Assembly: GCA_030589835.1 (NCBI GenBank)
Contig: JAUUZS010000298.1
Location: 1-5,858 of the forward strand
Reading direction: 5' to 3'
DNA from: Cyclobacteriaceae bacterium
Lineage (GTDB): Bacteria > Bacteroidota > Bacteroidia > Cytophagales > Cyclobacteriaceae
DNA length: 5,858 nt
This document shows positions 5,352-5,858 of this stretch, piece by piece (position 1 is the first letter of the stretch; each line of letters opens with the position of its first letter). Under the pieces are notes generated by a model. It searched no databases and had not been told where the DNA came from. It saw nothing but the letters and a program-made list of their open reading frames with translations. The position numbers and the translations under genes were made by a program.

Positions 5352-5858
5352 TTATTTCCTTTTGAGAATAAGTTTATAGCTCCCGGAATTATATAGTTTT
5401 TTATATCCGAATTTATTTAAAAAGGAAGCCTTATCCGCTTCATTCGAAATCGCTGAAGCAAGCATATCATATTTTTTTAGTACAAGATGAGGATACTTGC
5501 GTTCGCCGGTTTTTATATTGAGCCAGAATTCAAGGGCAGGCATTTTTTCAGAAATTTCAAATCCCAATGCTTGAAAAGATTGGCCATCTGACCAATCCCT
5601 ATCTACGTAGGTCATCACGTCGTCGGGTTGATATGTTTTTATGAAATGATGCAGTAATTTACTGAAGCCACCTACCACTGTGGCATCCAGTTTGTTGCAA
5701 AATCTCAGTAATTCAAATGAGTGAAAGAGGGTCTTTTCACGTGCTATAGTTCTGCCTTTGCTAAAGGACATCACCGCTACAAGTTCCTCATCTTTTAATA
5801 ATCCAAATTTATATTTCCCCTTAATCGGCACATTCAAGTGATTATTGTATAGGAAGGC
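5352..5858 (-). CDS. Uncharacterised protein resembling the C-terminal module of phage/intron endonuclease-like proteins, partial (5' end off the right edge)
   Basis: The last 168 residues plus stop are present. The frame is open to base 5858 and reads AFLYNNHLNVP upstream of a TTG at 5837 that could be mistaken for a start. Because conserved-looking sequence (NNHLNVP, compare the NHLQG-type motif of relatives) precedes that TTG, the true start almost certainly lies outside the window. Counting from the edge, motifs are GLLKDEELVAVMSF (about 19-32), ELLRFCNKL (49-57), VVGGFSKLL (61-69), TYVDRDWSDG (83-92), LGF (98-100) and a GYKKLYNSGSYKLIL tail. I recognise this order from a module that follows GIY-YIG or HNH-type domains in phage and intron proteins, and that also occurs in stand-alone bacterial proteins. 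No nuclease motif is visible in the part seen. The YxDRxWSxGxxFxxLGF stretch also recalls GNAT-like acyltransferases such as phage Mu Mom. The family link is from memory and the function is unknown. Confidence 0.75.
   Translation of the reverse strand, partial: AFLYNNHLNVPIKGKYKFGLLKDEELVAVMSFSKGRTIAREKTLFHSFELLRFCNKLDATVVGGFSKLLHHFIKTYQPDDVMTYVDRDWSDGQSFQALGFEISEKMPALEFWLNIKTGERKYPHLVLKKYDMLASAISNEADKASFLNKFGYKKLYNSGSYKLILKRK

Overview
The window looks like chromosomal core DNA from a member of the Bacteroidota (Bacteroidetes). The DNA is AT-rich. The pdxA-rsmA spacer carries a promoter of the phylum's TTG-N17-TAnnTTTG type. Most genes lack a clear Shine-Dalgarno sequence. PdxA has GDINGIGPE where proteobacteria have GDPAGIGPE, and RsmA has NFPYNIS where proteobacteria have NLPYNIS. 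I cannot name a genus.

Layout from left to right. Bases 1-965 (minus strand) hold pdxA, a vitamin B6 biosynthesis dehydrogenase whose C-terminus runs off the left edge. Bases 966-1047 are a divergent promoter region. From 1048 to 5070 (plus strand) four genes lie head to tail: rsmA (16S rRNA dimethyltransferase), mgtE (Mg2+ channel, TTG start overlapping the rsmA stop by 13 nt), a D-2-hydroxyacid dehydrogenase of the phosphoglycerate dehydrogenase type, and a two-pass membrane protein with a cytoplasmic pentapeptide-repeat domain. Bases 5071-5351 are a convergent intergenic stretch with one weak candidate terminator for each strand and no credible gene. Bases 5352-5858 (minus strand) are the C-terminal 168 residues of a gene that enters from the right edge. 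Its sequence resembles the module that follows the nuclease domain in some phage and intron GIY-YIG/HNH-type proteins.

The block is mostly housekeeping. RsmA acts in late 30S ribosome assembly and MgtE imports Mg2+, which ribosomes need, so their translational coupling makes physiological sense, but a shared role is inference. The dehydrogenase belongs to the same superfamily as PdxB, the enzyme two steps before PdxA in the DXP-dependent B6 pathway. Its sequence alone cannot separate a PdxB-like role from a SerA-like one.

I see no CRISPR array, tRNA, rRNA, transposase or complete novel system. The parts least explained by known biology are the right-edge gene and the membrane-anchored pentapeptide-repeat protein, whose repeat tract is exactly 24 uninterrupted units.
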